DNA of 64,000 nucleotides from Phytohabitans aurantiacus (GTDB lineage: Bacteria; Actinomycetota; Actinomycetes; Mycobacteriales; Micromonosporaceae), in assembly GCF_027923225.1 (NCBI RefSeq), contig NZ_BSDI01000010.1, positions 62,001 to 126,000 of the forward strand, in the 5' to 3' direction. The position numbers were made by a program, and so were the translations under genes. This document shows positions 1 to 8,097 of the stretch, piece after piece (positions within the stretch are counted from its first letter, which is position 1; every line of letters starts with the position of its first letter). The notes beneath the pieces are model-generated. The model worked only from the letters and a program-made list of their open reading frames with translations. It ran no database searches and had not been told where the DNA came from.

Positions 1-687
1 GCCGGCGCCCGCGGCATCCTGACGGCCGCTGGGCTGCTCTTCTTCGCGTTCGCCGGGTACGCGAGGATCGCCACGCTGGGCGAGGAGGTGCGGGACCCCG
101 AGCGCACCATCCCGCGCGCGGTGCCGCTGGCGCTGAGCCTGGTACTGGCCATCTACCTGGTACTGGCGGTGGTGACCCTGGGCGTGCTCGGCCCCGAGCG
201 TCTCGCCTCGTCCCCCGCACCCTTGGCCGACGTCGTATCGGCCGCCGGCGCACCCGGACTAGCGTGGGTGGTACGCATAGGCGCGGCGGTCGCCGTCACC
301 GGCGTACTGCTGGCGCTCGTCGCAGGCGTGGGCCGCACCACGCTCGCGATGGCCCGCCGCCGCGACCTGCCCGGCGCCCTCGCCGCCGTCCACCCGACCC
401 GCCAAGTGCCCCACCGCGCCGAACTGGCGGTCGCCGCCGTGGTCATCGTGCTGGTGTCTCTCGGCGACATCCGCGACGCGATCGGCTTCTCCAGCTGCAC
501 CGTGCTCGTCTACTACGCCATCACCAACGCGTCCGCCCTGACCCTGCGCGGCCTGCGGGTCGTGCCGGCGCTGGGCCTGGTCGGCTGCGTAGTGCTGGCG
601 GTAACCCTCCCACTATCAAGCGTCCTCGCCGGCTTCGCCGTCCTCCTGGCCGGCGCCGCCTGGTTCAGGTTCCGCCCCCAACGCTAG
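1..687 (+). CDS. APC-family amino-acid permease, C-terminal part (5' end outside window)
   Basis: The frame is open from base 1, so the gene starts upstream and only the last 228 codons are here. Residues near the left edge read GLLFFAFAGYARI followed by GEEVRDPERTIPRA, the conserved block of amino acid-polyamine-organocation permeases in which an aromatic- and glycine-rich helix is followed by a cytoplasmic loop of the form GEE-x-x-x-P-x-R-x-I-P-x-A. Four to five further hydrophobic helices follow. The role inferred is proton-coupled uptake or exchange of an amino acid across the cytoplasmic membrane; the substrate cannot be told from this part. The GTG at 88 is internal to the conserved block and is not the true start. 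Family assignment is firm, specificity unknown. Confidence 0.85.
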   Translation, partial: AGARGILTAAGLLFFAFAGYARIATLGEEVRDPERTIPRAVPLALSLVLAIYLVLAVVTLGVLGPERLASSPAPLADVVSAAGAPGLAWVVRIGAAVAVTGVLLALVAGVGRTTLAMARRRDLPGALAAVHPTRQVPHRAELAVAAVVIVLVSLGDIRDAIGFSSCTVLVYYAITNASALTLRGLRVVPALGLVGCVVLAVTLPLSSVLAGFAVLLAGAAWFRFRPQR

Positions 688-696
688 GCCCCACGC

Positions 697-795
697 GCCG
701 CGCTCCCACGCCCGCCCGCTTCCGGGCCGCCCGCTCCCGCCGCGCGCCGCCCGCTCCCGCGCCGCGCCGCCCGCTCCCGCGCCGCGCGCCGCGCG
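697..795. repeat. GC-rich short tandem array
   Basis: The stretch is built of imperfect repeats of the kind CCGCCCGCTCCCGCGCCG, just after the permease stop codon and just before the palindromic element at 813-890. A similar GC-rich array stands beside each of the other two copies of that element (52554-52613 and about 53296-53403). No coding frame in it looks like a protein. Confidence 0.6.
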
Positions 796-812
796 CCGGC
801 GGGTTTTGCCGT

Positions 813-890
813 CGATCAAGGGCGAATGCACGTGGTTGGATCTCTTTTCCGCGTGCATTCGCCCTTGATCCCTGCAGATCGCCTTGATCG
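813..890 (+). repeat. 78-nt palindromic element, family B copy 1
   Basis: The left arm GATCAAGGGCGAATGCACG (814-832) is the exact reverse complement of 852-870, separated by 19 nt. The element then continues to a second GATC-containing tail ending at 890. Two more copies of the same length lie at 52621-52698 (same strand) and 53208-53285 (opposite strand). The high similarity among three distant non-coding copies indicates a dispersed repeat family rather than a chance hairpin. Confidence 0.8.
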
Positions 891-927
891 ACGCCGTTGG
901 ATCAGGCGATCCGCGCCAGGTCCGAGC

Positions 928-950
928 AACGGGCGCCAAGGGCGCCCGTT
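928..950. repeat. Perfect 10-bp inverted repeat
   Basis: AACGGGCGCC and GGCGCCCGTT flank a 3-nt loop. It sits just downstream of the family B element. A shorter hairpin with related sequence (ACGGCGC/GCGCCGT) occupies the equivalent place after copy 2, at 52750-52766, so it may be part of a composite element. Confidence 0.6.
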
Positions 951-990
951 TGACGACCGGATTGCCCCATTCCGCGCCGCCGCCACTCGC

Positions 991-1036
991 GCTGTGAACG
1001 TTTATTGCTGCTCCAGCAGCAATAAACGTTCACAGC
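991..1036. repeat. Perfect 22-bp palindrome with 2-nt centre
   Basis: Bases 991-1012 (GCTGTGAACGTTTATTGCTG plus CT) are exactly reverse-complementary to 1015-1036, with only CC between them. The arms are clearly AT-richer than the surroundings. The position between two genes, about 110 bases past the 3' end of the DUF3263 gene (minus strand), would allow a terminator role. The perfection and base composition also fit a mobile or protein-binding element. The whole stretch 688-1148 contains no convincing gene. Confidence 0.8.
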
Positions 1037-1148
1037 TTGTGCGCAGCGACGACGTTGACGTCGGCTCGCGCCCTTGACGCAACGCCGTTTGGGGCATGAC
1101 CGCCACGAGCGCCGGCGATGGACGCGTCGCGGTGCGACAGCGTCGGGG

Positions 1149-1556
1149 TCAGCGGCGGCGGGTGCGGGCTCTTGTGGAGCGGAGGCGGCGGAGCCGGCCC
1201 ACGACCACGGGGTCGTGAGCCAGCGCCGCCGGATTGTCGAGCAGTCCATTGAGGATCTGGTAGTACCGGGTCGCGGACAGGTCGAACGCGTCCCGGATGG
1301 CCTGCTCCTTGGCGCCCGCGTGCTTCCACCACTTGCTCTCGAACGCGAGGATCTGCTCTTCGCGTTCGGTGAGACCGGGCTCGGGCGCCGCCTCCGCTTC
1401 CTCGGCAGAAGCCGACGAAGCGGAAGCCGACGAAGCGGGATCCGACGAAGCGGGATCCGGGGAGGCGGCAGGAGCGTCGGTGTCGAGATCGGAATCCGGC
1501 TCGGACTCCACTAGCTCAAGGTCGTCATCGGCCGGAGCGTCGGCGTGGGGCTTCAT
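1149..1556 (-). CDS. DUF3263 family protein
   Basis: The 135-residue protein has a long acidic, Ser/Ala-rich N-terminal half (about residues 8-60). A conserved C-terminal half follows: LTEREEQILAFE, then a helix-turn-helix-like stretch ending in SATRYYQILNGLLD. This is the DUF3263 signature, a small actinobacterial family thought to resemble sigma-factor region 4 or HTH folds, so DNA binding is a reasonable but untested inference. The ATG is preceded by AAGGAGC at good spacing. The low-complexity N-terminal extension is longer than usual for the family. Confidence 0.8.
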   Translation of the reverse strand: MKPHADAPADDDLELVESEPDSDLDTDAPAASPDPASSDPASSASASSASAEEAEAAPEPGLTEREEQILAFESKWWKHAGAKEQAIRDAFDLSATRYYQILNGLLDNPAALAHDPVVVGRLRRLRSTRARTRRR

Positions 1557-1602
1557 GGCGCTCCTTGCACATATTGACTAGCACGGAAGTACTAAAAGTA
1601 CC

Positions 1603-2622
1603 TCACGTTACGTCCCGCCTGCGCATCAACCATGTGGCCGCGATCAGCACCACGGCCGTGCCCAAGCCGAAGACCAGGGCGGACTGCTGCCAGGTGACCA
1701 CGAAGACGTCGGGCTTGCATTCTCCGGAGATGGAGAAGTTGCAGGCGTTCCAGTCCTCCAGCGTCCACTTCTTCTCGAACCACGCCATCGCGTACGTCGA
1801 CAGGTAGTAGCGGTCGGCGAACTTCACGCCGGCGATGTCCAGTGCGATCCGCAGCCCGATCTCGCTGATCACGCCCGCGCCGATCGCGACGCCGAGGGCC
1901 ATCGCGGTGTGCCGGCCGACCGACGCCAGCCCGTACGCGATGGCGGCGACCGCGAGCACGAGGCCGATGCCGCGGGCGCCGCTGATCGCGAACGACTCCC
2001 ACGTGCCCTGTGTCATTTTGCCGGTCTGTCCATCGAACTTGCCGATGAGCCACAGCGCGATCGTCCACAGTGTACCGAGTGCGAGGCTCACGCCGAGCAC
2101 GCTCGTGAGTAGGACGCCGAGCTTGGTGAAGAGTACGGAGAGCCGCTTGGGCCGCCACAGCAGCAGGTTCATCATGCCGCCGCTGTGCCACTCGGCACCG
2201 ACGAACGAGGCGCCGATGATGTACGCCGCCAGGGCCACGATGCCCGCGAACACCGAGATGAAGATGCCGAACTCGTCGTGGAAGTTGAACTCGTACGGCA
2301 GGAACCACTCAGCGTCGAACTGCTCCCGCTGCGGGCCGAACTCCCGCCCGCAGTCCGGCGGATACTGTTCGTTGACGTTTTCCCCACGCGCCTTGGCGGC
2401 CTCACACTCGGCCACCCCCTGCTCGTGGTAGCGCAGTTGCGTCTCGTACGCGGATTGCGCCTTGGTCTCGGCGGCGGCCAGCTCCGAAGGGCCGATCTTG
2501 TGGCTGGCGAGCGAAAACGCGGTGATGATCGTGCCCAGGGCGAGCACGAGCAGGCCGAGCATCAGCCGGGTGACGCGCCGTTTGAACAGGCGCCGGAACT
2601 CGGCGCGAACTAGGCCCTTCAT
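1603..2622 (-). CDS. ABC-2 type transporter permease
   Basis: The 339-residue integral membrane protein has one N-terminal helix (about residues 18-38), a roughly 75-residue extracytoplasmic loop with several Cys and charged residues, then about five further helices clustered from residue 115 to the end. This layout is typical of ABC-2 permeases in actinobacterial two-gene exporters. Its ATG overlaps the stop of the upstream ATP-binding gene as ATGA, so the two are translationally coupled and almost certainly form one complex. The substrate is not predictable; drugs, lipids and peptides are all possible. Confidence 0.85.
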   Translation of the reverse strand: MKGLVRAEFRRLFKRRVTRLMLGLLVLALGTIITAFSLASHKIGPSELAAAETKAQSAYETQLRYHEQGVAECEAAKARGENVNEQYPPDCGREFGPQREQFDAEWFLPYEFNFHDEFGIFISVFAGIVALAAYIIGASFVGAEWHSGGMMNLLLWRPKRLSVLFTKLGVLLTSVLGVSLALGTLWTIALWLIGKFDGQTGKMTQGTWESFAISGARGIGLVLAVAAIAYGLASVGRHTAMALGVAIGAGVISEIGLRIALDIAGVKFADRYYLSTYAMAWFEKKWTLEDWNACNFSISGECKPDVFVVTWQQSALVFGLGTAVVLIAATWLMRRRDVT

Positions 2623-3590
2623 GCGGGCACCTCCGCGGACTGGTCCACCTGGCGGTGCTGACCGGCCACCGGTGCGGTGCCGGTCAACTCCAGGAAGACG
2701 CTCTCCAGGTCGACTGTGATGGGGGCGAGCTCGCTCACGTAAAGGTCGCGGCCGGCGAGCATGCGGGTGACCGACGACGGCTTGTCGACGCCGCTGACGA
2801 GCAGGTGGTCTGGCTGGATGTCGACCCGGACGCCGGAGGCGACCAGCACCTGCGCGGCGGCTGGCAGGTCGGCGGAGCTTTCCAGCCGTACCCGGAGACC
2901 GCCGCTGGAGTGTTGTGCCAGTACCTCGGCAACCGGCCCGGCGGCGACCCGGCGGCCGAGCGAGATGATCGTGACGGAGTCGCAGATCTGCTGTACCTCG
3001 CCGAGGATGTGGCTGGAGAGCAGCACGGTCATGCCCGACGCCGACAGGTCGCGCATGAGGTCGCGCATCTCGCGGATGCCGCCCGGGTCGAGGCCGTTGG
3101 CGGGCTCGTCGAGTATCAGCAACTGCGGGTTCTTGAGCAGCGCGGACGCGACGGCGAGCCGCTGCTTCATGCCCAGCGAGTACGTCTTGACCCGCTCCTT
3201 TGCCCGGTCACGCAGCCCGACCACTTCCAGTACCTCGGGCACTCGCTGTTGGGAAAGGTTGCCGGCGTCGGCGAGCAGGGAGAGTGTGTCCTGCGCCGAG
3301 AAGTGTGGGAAGAACTGTGGACTCTCGACGATCGCGCCGACTTTCCCCACCACCGCTGGCAGGTTGGCCGGTACCTCTTGACCGAGGATCGCCATCCGAC
3401 CGCCGTTGGGACGGATCAGTCCCAGCAGCGTGCGGAGCGTCGTGGTCTTGCCCGACCCGTTGGGCCCAAGGAACCCATGTACCTGCCCGGCCTCGACAAC
3501 CATGTCGAAGCCATCAAGGGCCCTGCGTTCGCCGCGCCGTCTACTCCGGTACGTCTTGCGCAGGCCTTCTATCTCAAGCACCGCAACCAT
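2619..3590 (-). CDS. ABC transporter ATP-binding protein
   Basis: A classical nucleotide-binding domain: Walker A GPNGSGKTTT, signature YSLGMKQRLA (an LSGGQ variant common in ABC-2 exporters), Walker B LLILDEPANGLDP, and the switch His in LLSSHIL. The 323-residue length counted from the ATG at 3590 (MVAVLEIEGL) fits the family. Upstream in-frame ATG (3602) and TTG (3617) codons exist but lack a better ribosome site. It is the first gene of a two-gene operon with the permease. The TnpB insertion lies just upstream and may have separated it from its original promoter. Confidence 0.9.
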   Translation of the reverse strand: MVAVLEIEGLRKTYRSRRRGERRALDGFDMVVEAGQVHGFLGPNGSGKTTTLRTLLGLIRPNGGRMAILGQEVPANLPAVVGKVGAIVESPQFFPHFSAQDTLSLLADAGNLSQQRVPEVLEVVGLRDRAKERVKTYSLGMKQRLAVASALLKNPQLLILDEPANGLDPGGIREMRDLMRDLSASGMTVLLSSHILGEVQQICDSVTIISLGRRVAAGPVAEVLAQHSSGGLRVRLESSADLPAAAQVLVASGVRVDIQPDHLLVSGVDKPSSVTRMLAGRDLYVSELAPITVDLESVFLELTGTAPVAGQHRQVDQSAEVPA

Positions 3591-3705
3591 GGCGCACACC
3601 ATACTGGGTATGCACAACTCCGTGGGGTCCCCATGGCGAACTCACCCCCGACTGTCCGCGCCGTTCTCCTCGATCGCTGGCACTCGGAAGGAGGGAAACC
3701 GCGAC

Positions 3706-3759
3706 ATGCCGGTAGAACCTTGCCGTCAAGCAGCGGCGGGTTTAGCTTGCGCCGCGTGA
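3706..3759 (+). CDS. 17-codon mini-ORF coupled to tnpB
   Basis: A strong Shine-Dalgarno sequence, AAGGAGGG (3688-3695), precedes an ATG at 3706 that opens a frame reading MPVEPCRQAAAGLACAA and stops with TGA at 3757-3759. The TGA overlaps the GTG at 3756 that opens the tnpB frame (GTGA). No other good ribosome site precedes tnpB, so translation of tnpB by reinitiation after this peptide is a plausible reading. Whether the peptide itself has any function is unknown. Confidence 0.45.
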   Translation: MPVEPCRQAAAGLACAA

Positions 3760-5051
3760 GTGTGTTGACCGCGACCGCGCGGGCCTTGACCTTGGCCGAG
3801 GTCGTTGTTCCGGTGGGATCCGGGGTCCACAGCGACCGGATCAGTCGTATCAAGCAGGGTTATCGGGTGGAGTTGGACCCGAGCATCGAGCAGCGGGTTC
3901 GGCTCGGTCAGCACGCCGGCCTGTCCCGGGTGGTGGAGAACTTCTGCCTCGACCTGGTCAAAGCAGCGCTCGACCAGCGGGAAGCGGAGCGCAGCTATGG
4001 TGTGCCGGAGGCGATGCTGACGCCAGTGCCGTGGTCAGCCCCGGCGTTGGAGAAGGCGTGGCGCGCCACCCACCGCACCCGCTATCCATGGTTCACCGAG
4101 GCCGGGCTGTCCTCACGGGTGCCGAAGGAAGCCTGCCGGGTCCGGGCCGCCGGCCTGAAGAATTGGGTCCAGTCCGGTAAGGGCGCCCGTCGTGGCCGGC
4201 GGGTGGGGTTCCCGACCTGGCGTCGACGCAAGCACGGCTCCCGGTTCCGGTACGACGCTGACCGGGCTCAACCCGCTGACGCGTGGACGGTGAAGCTGCC
4301 CGGCGTCGGCGCGGTCGCCACCCAGGAGGAGATGGGCTGGCTGACCTCCCGCCTGGCCGACGGTCGGGCGCGGATCATCGGCGCGACCGTCCGGGAGCAG
4401 GCGGGCCGGTGGTGGGTCTCCTTCCAACTGGAGATCGACCGGACCGACGTCAACGCCCGACGTGCCGTCGGCCCGGATGCGCCGGCCTGCGGCATAGACC
4501 TGGGGTTGCGTACGTTCGCTGCAATCGCCGACGACACCGGCACCATCGAGGAGATCCAGGCCCCGAAGGCGTTGAAGGCGGCCCAACGCAAGCTGCGGCG
4601 GGCAAACAAGGCGGTGGCCCGCCGCCAGCGCGGTTCGAGTAACCGGGCCGAGGCGGTGCGCCAGCTCGCGACCGTGCATCTGAAGGTTGCTCATCGGCGT
4701 GCCGATTTTCTGCACAAGCTCACGACGAGGCTCGCGAGAACCAAGCGGGCCATCGCCGTGGAAAGCCTGAACGTGGCCGGCATGGTGCGGAACCGGCGGC
4801 TGGCCCGCACGGTGTCGGATGCCGGGTTCGCCGAGTTCGTTCGCCAGTTGACTTACAAGACGGCTTGGTACGGGTCGAAGGTCTGGGCCGCGGACCGCTG
4901 GTTCCCGTCGTCGAAGACGTGCAGCGGCTGCGGAGCGGTCAACGCCGCTCTGACACTGTCGGATCGGGTGTGGACATGTCGATGCGGCACGGTCCATGAC
5001 CGGGATCACAACGCGGCCCGGAACCTGCTGGCCGCTATGCACGCCGCCTAG
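3756..5051 (+). mobile_element. tnpB: TnpB-family RNA-guided nuclease, IS200/IS605-type (no TnpA)
   Basis: The 431-residue protein carries a split RuvC nuclease: D248 in GIDLGLRTF, E336 in AVESLNVAGM, and D417 in HDRDHNAARN. A zinc ribbon with C389-x2-C392 and C408-x-C410 sits between the second and third motifs. All three catalytic acids are present, so the nuclease looks intact. Family knowledge: TnpB proteins are omega-RNA-guided DNA endonucleases carried by IS200/IS605 and IS607 elements and are ancestors of Cas12. No tyrosine or serine transposase (TnpA) lies nearby, so this is a tnpB-only element. The open frame runs far upstream into the antisense of the ABC gene; the GTG at 3756 is chosen because it overlaps the mini-ORF stop and gives normal family length. 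Confidence 0.85.
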
Positions 5052-5170
5052 GCGGCGGTGGTTGTCGCCGGGTAGTTCCCCGGAGACCTCAAACGCCTGT
5101 GGAGGATCGATAGGTCCCCGGCTTGCCAGGGCACGGACCTACGAAGCAGGAAGAGAATCACCGGGATTCT
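4950..5170 (+). ncRNA. Candidate omega-RNA / right end of the tnpB element
   Basis: In characterised tnpB elements the guide RNA is made from the 3' end of tnpB through the right end of the element. Here the 120 nt after the stop are non-coding and end in a small hairpin, AGAATC-ACCGG-GATTCT (5154-5170), directly before the deoR-type gene ends at 5179. If that hairpin marks the element end, the guide would start at about 5171. Both boundaries are inferred from the family, not proven here. Confidence 0.4.
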
Positions 5171-5178
5171 CCGAACGG

Positions 5179-5964
5179 TCAGGCGCGGATGACCTGTACC
5201 CCGGCGGTCTCGAACGCGGCGATCGTCTCGTCCGCGGCCCCGGAATCGGTGACCAGCGTTTCCACCCTCTCGATCGGGCAGATGCGCGCGAACGCGTGCA
5301 GACCCAGCTTCGACGCGTCCGCGATGATGACGACCCGTTTCGCGCGCGCGACCATGAGGTTGTTCATGGAGGCCTCGCCCTCGTGATGGGCCGCCGCGCC
5401 GAGGTGCGCGTCGATCGCGTCCACGCCGAGCAGCGCCACGTCGAGCGTCACCTCGCGCAGGAGTGCGCTGCCCAGCGGACCCACCAGCTCGTACGACTGT
5501 GGCCGCACCACGCCACCGGCCACCACGATCTTCATTCGCGAGCGTACGAGCAGCTCGTTGGCGATGTTGAGCGCGTTGGTCACCACGGTGAGCTGTGCGC
5601 CGTCGGCGCCGCTGTTGAGGTCGGGCCGCACGGCGAGCGCCCGCGCCACCTCGGTCATCGTCGTACCGCCGTTGAGGCCCACCACCATGCCGGGCGTGAC
5701 CAGGGCCGCGGCGGCCGCCCCGATGCGCTGCTTCTCGGCCGAGTGCTTTGCGGTCTTGTAGCGCAGCGGCAGGTCGTACGACACGCCGTTGGCGACCGCC
5801 CCGCCCCGGGTACGAGTGATCATCTGCTGCTGCGCGAGCTGATCGAAGTCGCGCCGGATGGTCGCCTGCGATACATCGAGCCTGGCAGCGGCGTCTTCCA
5901 CGCTGACCCGCCCGCTCTCCGTCAGCAGTTCGAGCAGGGCGTTCCAGCGCGCATACCGGTCCAC
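5179..5964 (-). CDS. DeoR-family sugar-phosphate-responsive repressor
   Basis: The 261-residue protein has an N-terminal winged helix whose recognition segment reads VSVEDAAARLDVSQATIRRDFDQL in outline (residues about 19-42), followed by a sugar-phosphate-sensing ISOCOT-type domain with LNGGTTMTEVAR. The GTG at 5964 is chosen because GGAGG lies 5 nt upstream and it gives standard family length; the frame stays open to 6279, but that extension would run into the divergent gene. It is divergent from the SIS/ROK/NagA operon and very likely represses it until an amino-sugar phosphate accumulates. Confidence 0.88.
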   Translation of the reverse strand: MDRYARWNALLELLTESGRVSVEDAAARLDVSQATIRRDFDQLAQQQMITRTRGGAVANGVSYDLPLRYKTAKHSAEKQRIGAAAAALVTPGMVVGLNGGTTMTEVARALAVRPDLNSGADGAQLTVVTNALNIANELLVRSRMKIVVAGGVVRPQSYELVGPLGSALLREVTLDVALLGVDAIDAHLGAAAHHEGEASMNNLMVARAKRVVIIADASKLGLHAFARICPIERVETLVTDSGAADETIAAFETAGVQVIRA

Positions 5965-5990
5965 CGTAGCCTCCGATGCACGGACCGTGA

Positions 5991-6033
5991 GTTTTGCGTG
6001 CACAATAGTGCTCAAAACGCGGCTACGCAAAAC
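5991..6033. promoter_or_regulatory. Candidate operator of the DeoR-type regulator
   Basis: In the divergent intergenic region GTTTTGCGT (5991-5999) is mirrored exactly by ACGCAAAAC (6025-6033), and a third related half-site CAAAACGC lies between them (6013-6020). The block is AT-rich relative to the flanks and lies between the two start codons, as expected for an operator controlling both directions. Confidence 0.55.
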
Positions 6034-6136
6034 TATTCGTTGCGCGAAGCTGCGCATGGTTGCGACGAGAGACGAGAAGCGCGCAGAATGGCGCTCGAAA
6101 GAGGGCGCTAACGAGCCGTAACGCGCAGGAGTTGCC

Positions 6137-7057
6137 GTGTCGTACGTGGACGAGGAGATCGCCAGCCAACCCGATTGCTGGCGCCGCGCTGAGACGGTCG
6201 CCGCCGGCGCCGCCGGGCTCCCAAGCCGTGGGGAGCGGGTCGCCGTCGTCGGTTGCGGCACGTCGTGGTTCATGGCCATGTCGTACGCGGGCCTGCGCGA
6301 ACGCCTAGGCGTTGGTGAGACGGACGCGTTTCAGGCGTCCGAGTTCCCGACGAGCCGCCGCTACGACCGCATCGTGGCGATCACCCGGTCCGGCACCACG
6401 ACAGAGGTGCTCGACCTGCTCCGGTCGGTCGACACCCCGACCACCGCGATCGTCGGCGACCCCAACGCGCCCGCCGCCGAGCTGGCCACCGACAGCGTGC
6501 TCCTGCCGTTCGCCGACGAGCGTTCGGTGGTGCAGACCCGCTTCGCGACCAGCGCGCTCGCTCTGCTCCGCGCGCACCTCGGCGAAGACCTGGACCCGCT
6601 CGCCTCGGATGCCGAGGTCACCGTGCGGGCGCCACTGCCGATCGACCCCGCGCGAGTGGAACAGGTGACCTTCCTCGGTCGCGGCTGGACTGTCGGGCTG
6701 GCTCAGGAAGCCGCACTCAAGTGCCGCGAGGCGGCCGGCTTCTGGGCCGAGGCGTACCCGGCCATGGACTACCGGCACGGGCCGATCTCGATCGCGGCGC
6801 CCGGCCGGGTGGTGTGGGCGTTCGGCGCGGTGCCCGAGGGCCTGGCGGAAGACGTCGAGGCGACCGGCGCGGCGTTCGTGCACAGCCGGTCCAGTGGTGG
6901 CTATGCGGTACTGGGCAACTGGGCCGCCGGCCGCCAACCGCTCGACCCGATGGCCGACCTGATCCTCGCGCAGCGCTTCGCCGTGGCGATCGCGACCAGC
7001 CGTGGCCTCGACCCCGACGCACCCAGACATCTCACCCGCTCCGTCGTGCTGACATGA
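6137..7057 (+). CDS. SIS-domain amino-sugar-phosphate isomerase/deaminase (AgaS/GlmS-C-like)
   Basis: The 306-residue protein is made of two SIS domains with no glutamine amidotransferase part. G39-C-G-T-S-W and the later SGTTTEVL are the phosphosugar-binding loops, and EAALKCREAAGFWAEAYPAMDYRHGP matches, in outline, the second-domain core with the conserved YRHGP. Family members (AgaS, FrlB-like and GlmS C-halves) isomerise or deaminate amino-sugar phosphates, giving fructose-6-phosphate or tagatose-6-phosphate. With the kinase and NagA downstream, the expected role is the last catabolic step for GlcNAc or GalNAc. The GTG start has CAGGAG six bases upstream. Confidence 0.82.
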   Translation: MSYVDEEIASQPDCWRRAETVAAGAAGLPSRGERVAVVGCGTSWFMAMSYAGLRERLGVGETDAFQASEFPTSRRYDRIVAITRSGTTTEVLDLLRSVDTPTTAIVGDPNAPAAELATDSVLLPFADERSVVQTRFATSALALLRAHLGEDLDPLASDAEVTVRAPLPIDPARVEQVTFLGRGWTVGLAQEAALKCREAAGFWAEAYPAMDYRHGPISIAAPGRVVWAFGAVPEGLAEDVEATGAAFVHSRSSGGYAVLGNWAAGRQPLDPMADLILAQRFAVAIATSRGLDPDAPRHLTRSVVLT

Positions 7058-7176
7058 GCGAGCGCAGCGGCGCGGCGGCGTCTGGACCGGACGGCCTCGC
7101 CGACGGAGTCGGGGTTTCGAGGCTGGGAGGGAAGACGCCGCCTCAAGGCGCCGCGGAGCGAGCGAATCATGAGGCC

Positions 7177-8097
7177 ATGAGTGAGGTGCTCGTCGCGCTC
7201 GACGTCGGCGGTACTGGAATGAAATGCGCGCTGGTGTCGCCGTCGGGCGAGATCGTGCACGCCGAACGGCACGCCACCGGCGCCGACCGCGGCCCCGAGG
7301 CGGTGACCGCCACCATCCTCGACGTCGCCGAGGGCCTCGCGGGCAAGGCGCGCGCCGATGGCCTGCGCCCGGTGGCCGCCGGCGTCGCGGTCCCCGGGGT
7401 CGTCGACGAGACCCGGGGCATGGCGATCTGGTCCTCGAACGTGGGCTTCCGCGACGTACCCCTGCGTGATCTCGTGTCAGCGCGGCTGGACCTGCCCGCG
7501 GCGCTCGGCCACGACGTGCGTGCCGGTGGTCTTGCCGAAGCGAGGCTCGGCGCCGGCCGTGGCGCCGCGCACGTCCTCTTCGTCGCCATCGGCACCGGCA
7601 TCGCCGCCGCGCACATCGTGGCTGGCCGCGGCTTCGCGGGCGCGCACGGCGCGGCCGGCGAGGTGGGCCACGTCGTCGTCCGGCCGGGCGGCACACCGTG
7701 TGGATGCGGTGCGCGGGGATGCCTGGAGGCCGAGGCTTCCGCGGCCGGCGTGGCCAGGCGATACGCCTCACTCGCGGGCACGCCGGCGACGGCGGCCGAG
7801 GTGGTCGCCAAGGCGGCCGCCGGCGACCAAGTGGCCCAGCACGTGTGGCGCCTGACGATCGAGCTGCTCGCCGAAGGGCTGCTGACCGCGCAGGCACTCT
7901 ACGACGCCGAGGTGATCGTGCTCGGCGGCGGATTGGCCGAAGCCGGCGACGTCCTGCTCGACCCGCTGCGCCTCGCGGTGCGCGAACGGCTCACGTTTCA
8001 CCGCGAGCCGCGGCTTGCCCGCGCCACGCTCGGCGACGAGGCCGGCTGCGTCGGCGCGGCACTCCTCGCGTTGGACCTGGTAGGAAGCCCCGCATGA
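7177..8097 (+). CDS. ROK-family sugar kinase
   Basis: The 306-residue protein opens with the ATP phosphate loop DVGGTGMKCAL and carries the ROK signature GHDVRAGGLAEARLG, a sugar-contacting GAHGAAGEVGH, and the zinc-binding CGCGARGCLE. These are the features of ROK glucose/N-acetyl-amino-sugar kinases. The predicted reaction is ATP-dependent 6-phosphorylation of an amino sugar such as GlcNAc, feeding NagA. An in-frame ATG at 7054 overlaps the stop of the SIS gene, but the 41 residues between it and 7177 are low-complexity, so MSEVLVALDVGG at 7177 is preferred. The stop overlaps nagA as ATGA. Confidence 0.88.
   Translation: MSEVLVALDVGGTGMKCALVSPSGEIVHAERHATGADRGPEAVTATILDVAEGLAGKARADGLRPVAAGVAVPGVVDETRGMAIWSSNVGFRDVPLRDLVSARLDLPAALGHDVRAGGLAEARLGAGRGAAHVLFVAIGTGIAAAHIVAGRGFAGAHGAAGEVGHVVVRPGGTPCGCGARGCLEAEASAAGVARRYASLAGTPATAAEVVAKAAAGDQVAQHVWRLTIELLAEGLLTAQALYDAEVIVLGGGLAEAGDVLLDPLRLAVRERLTFHREPRLARATLGDEAGCVGAALLALDLVGSPA

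Noticed and set aside
2655..3755. Very long plus-strand frame leading into tnpB
   Set aside because: It is antisense to the well-supported ABC ATPase gene and its translation there has no family features; the tnpB homology begins only after about 3840.
5965..6279. N-terminal extension of the DeoR-type regulator to 6279
   Set aside because: It would overlap the divergent SIS gene and the operator; GTG 5964 has a proper ribosome site and gives family length.
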